DNA of 15,146 nt, taken from the NCBI GenBank assembly GCA_964347035.1, contig CAYFXE010000056.1, positions 1-15,146 on the forward strand, in the 5' to 3' direction. Of the stretch, positions 14,995 to 15,146 are shown in pieces. The stretch comes from CAYFXE01 sp964347035 (GTDB taxonomy: Bacteria; Acidobacteriota; Aminicenantia; Aminicenantales; Aminicenantaceae). Made by a program: the position numbers and the translations under genes. Below the pieces are notes generated by a model. The model ran no database searches, was not told the DNA's origin, and saw only the letters and a program-made list of their open reading frames with translations. The stretch's first letter is position 1; every line of letters begins with the position of its first letter.

Positions 14995-15092
14995 GAGATC
15001 TTCACTTTGCCCTGATTAAGATTTCCACGAATGCATGCAAAGGTTTGGGTTTTATCTCCTTCACTCCGATATAAAGGCCCTAAAGTCTTCTT

Positions 15093-15146
15093 CTACTCCA
15101 TTATTTCGGTGACCGTCCCGGCTCCAACCGTCCGGCCTCCCTCTCT
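15093..15146 (-). CDS. tuf: Elongation factor Tu, 3' end (second copy, partial, cut by window edge)
   Basis: The last 17 codons and the TAG stop of an EF-Tu gene: R-E-G-G-R-T-V-G-A-G-T-V-T-E-I-M-E. The R-E-G-G-R-T-V-G-A-G motif is the universal C-terminal signature of EF-Tu domain III. This is the tuf copy that heads the rpmG-trnW-secE-nusG unit, the tufB position. It is distinct from the copy whose 5' end is at position 46. The rest of the gene lies outside the window. Confidence 0.95.
   Translation of the reverse strand, partial: REGGRTVGAGTVTEIME

Noticed and set aside
1..15146. Mobile elements, CRISPR arrays, defence or other accessory systems
   Set aside because: Every long frame on the coding strand is a core translation, transcription or secretion gene, and no repeat arrays or transposase motifs were seen.

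Overview
The window is a bacterial transcription/translation super-cluster read entirely on the minus strand. In transcription order (right to left) it holds: the 3' end of one tuf gene, rpmG, tRNA-Trp(CCA), secE, nusG, rplK, rplA, rplJ, rplL, rpoB, rpoC, a strong internal promoter, rpsL, rpsG, fusA, and the 5' end of a second tuf gene. No accessory, mobile, phage, defence or CRISPR material is visible, and no gene-free stretch exceeds about 130 bases.

The organism is a diderm-type bacterium. RpoC carries the SI3 insertion in its trigger loop, and RpoB carries a long insertion of the type seen in proteobacterial RpoB (betai9-like). The tuf-rpmG-trnW-secE-nusG-rplKAJL-rpoBC-rpsLG-fusA-tuf order is widespread in Proteobacteria-, Acidobacteria- and Nitrospira-like lineages. 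I cannot name the phylum from sequence alone. Two 10-N runs, and window ends lying inside two different tuf copies, suggest a scaffold from a draft or metagenome assembly.

Region by region: 15146-14411 encodes EF-Tu (end), L33, tRNA-Trp and SecE, linking elongation to the Sec translocon. 14398-11758 encodes NusG, L11, L1, L10 and L7/L12, i.e. the elongation/antitermination factor and the L11/L12 stalk plus L1 stalk of the ribosome. 11696-3274 encodes the RNA polymerase beta and beta' subunits. 3247-3219 is a near-consensus sigma70 promoter that can start a second transcript for S12, S7, EF-G and EF-Tu (the str operon). Spacing is very tight from secE to rplL and between rpoB and rpoC, with stop codons overlapping Shine-Dalgarno sites or start codons. 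This implies translational coupling.

The points most worth checking are: a cysteine-rich, zinc-ribbon-like insertion in the N-terminal part of RpoB; a lysine-rich N-terminal extension on L7/L12; operator-like inverted repeats inside the rpsL promoter; paired hairpins between fusA and tuf; a high share of TAG stop codons in what should be highly expressed genes; and evidence that both N runs hide essentially no missing sequence, so rpoB and rpoC are intact genes.
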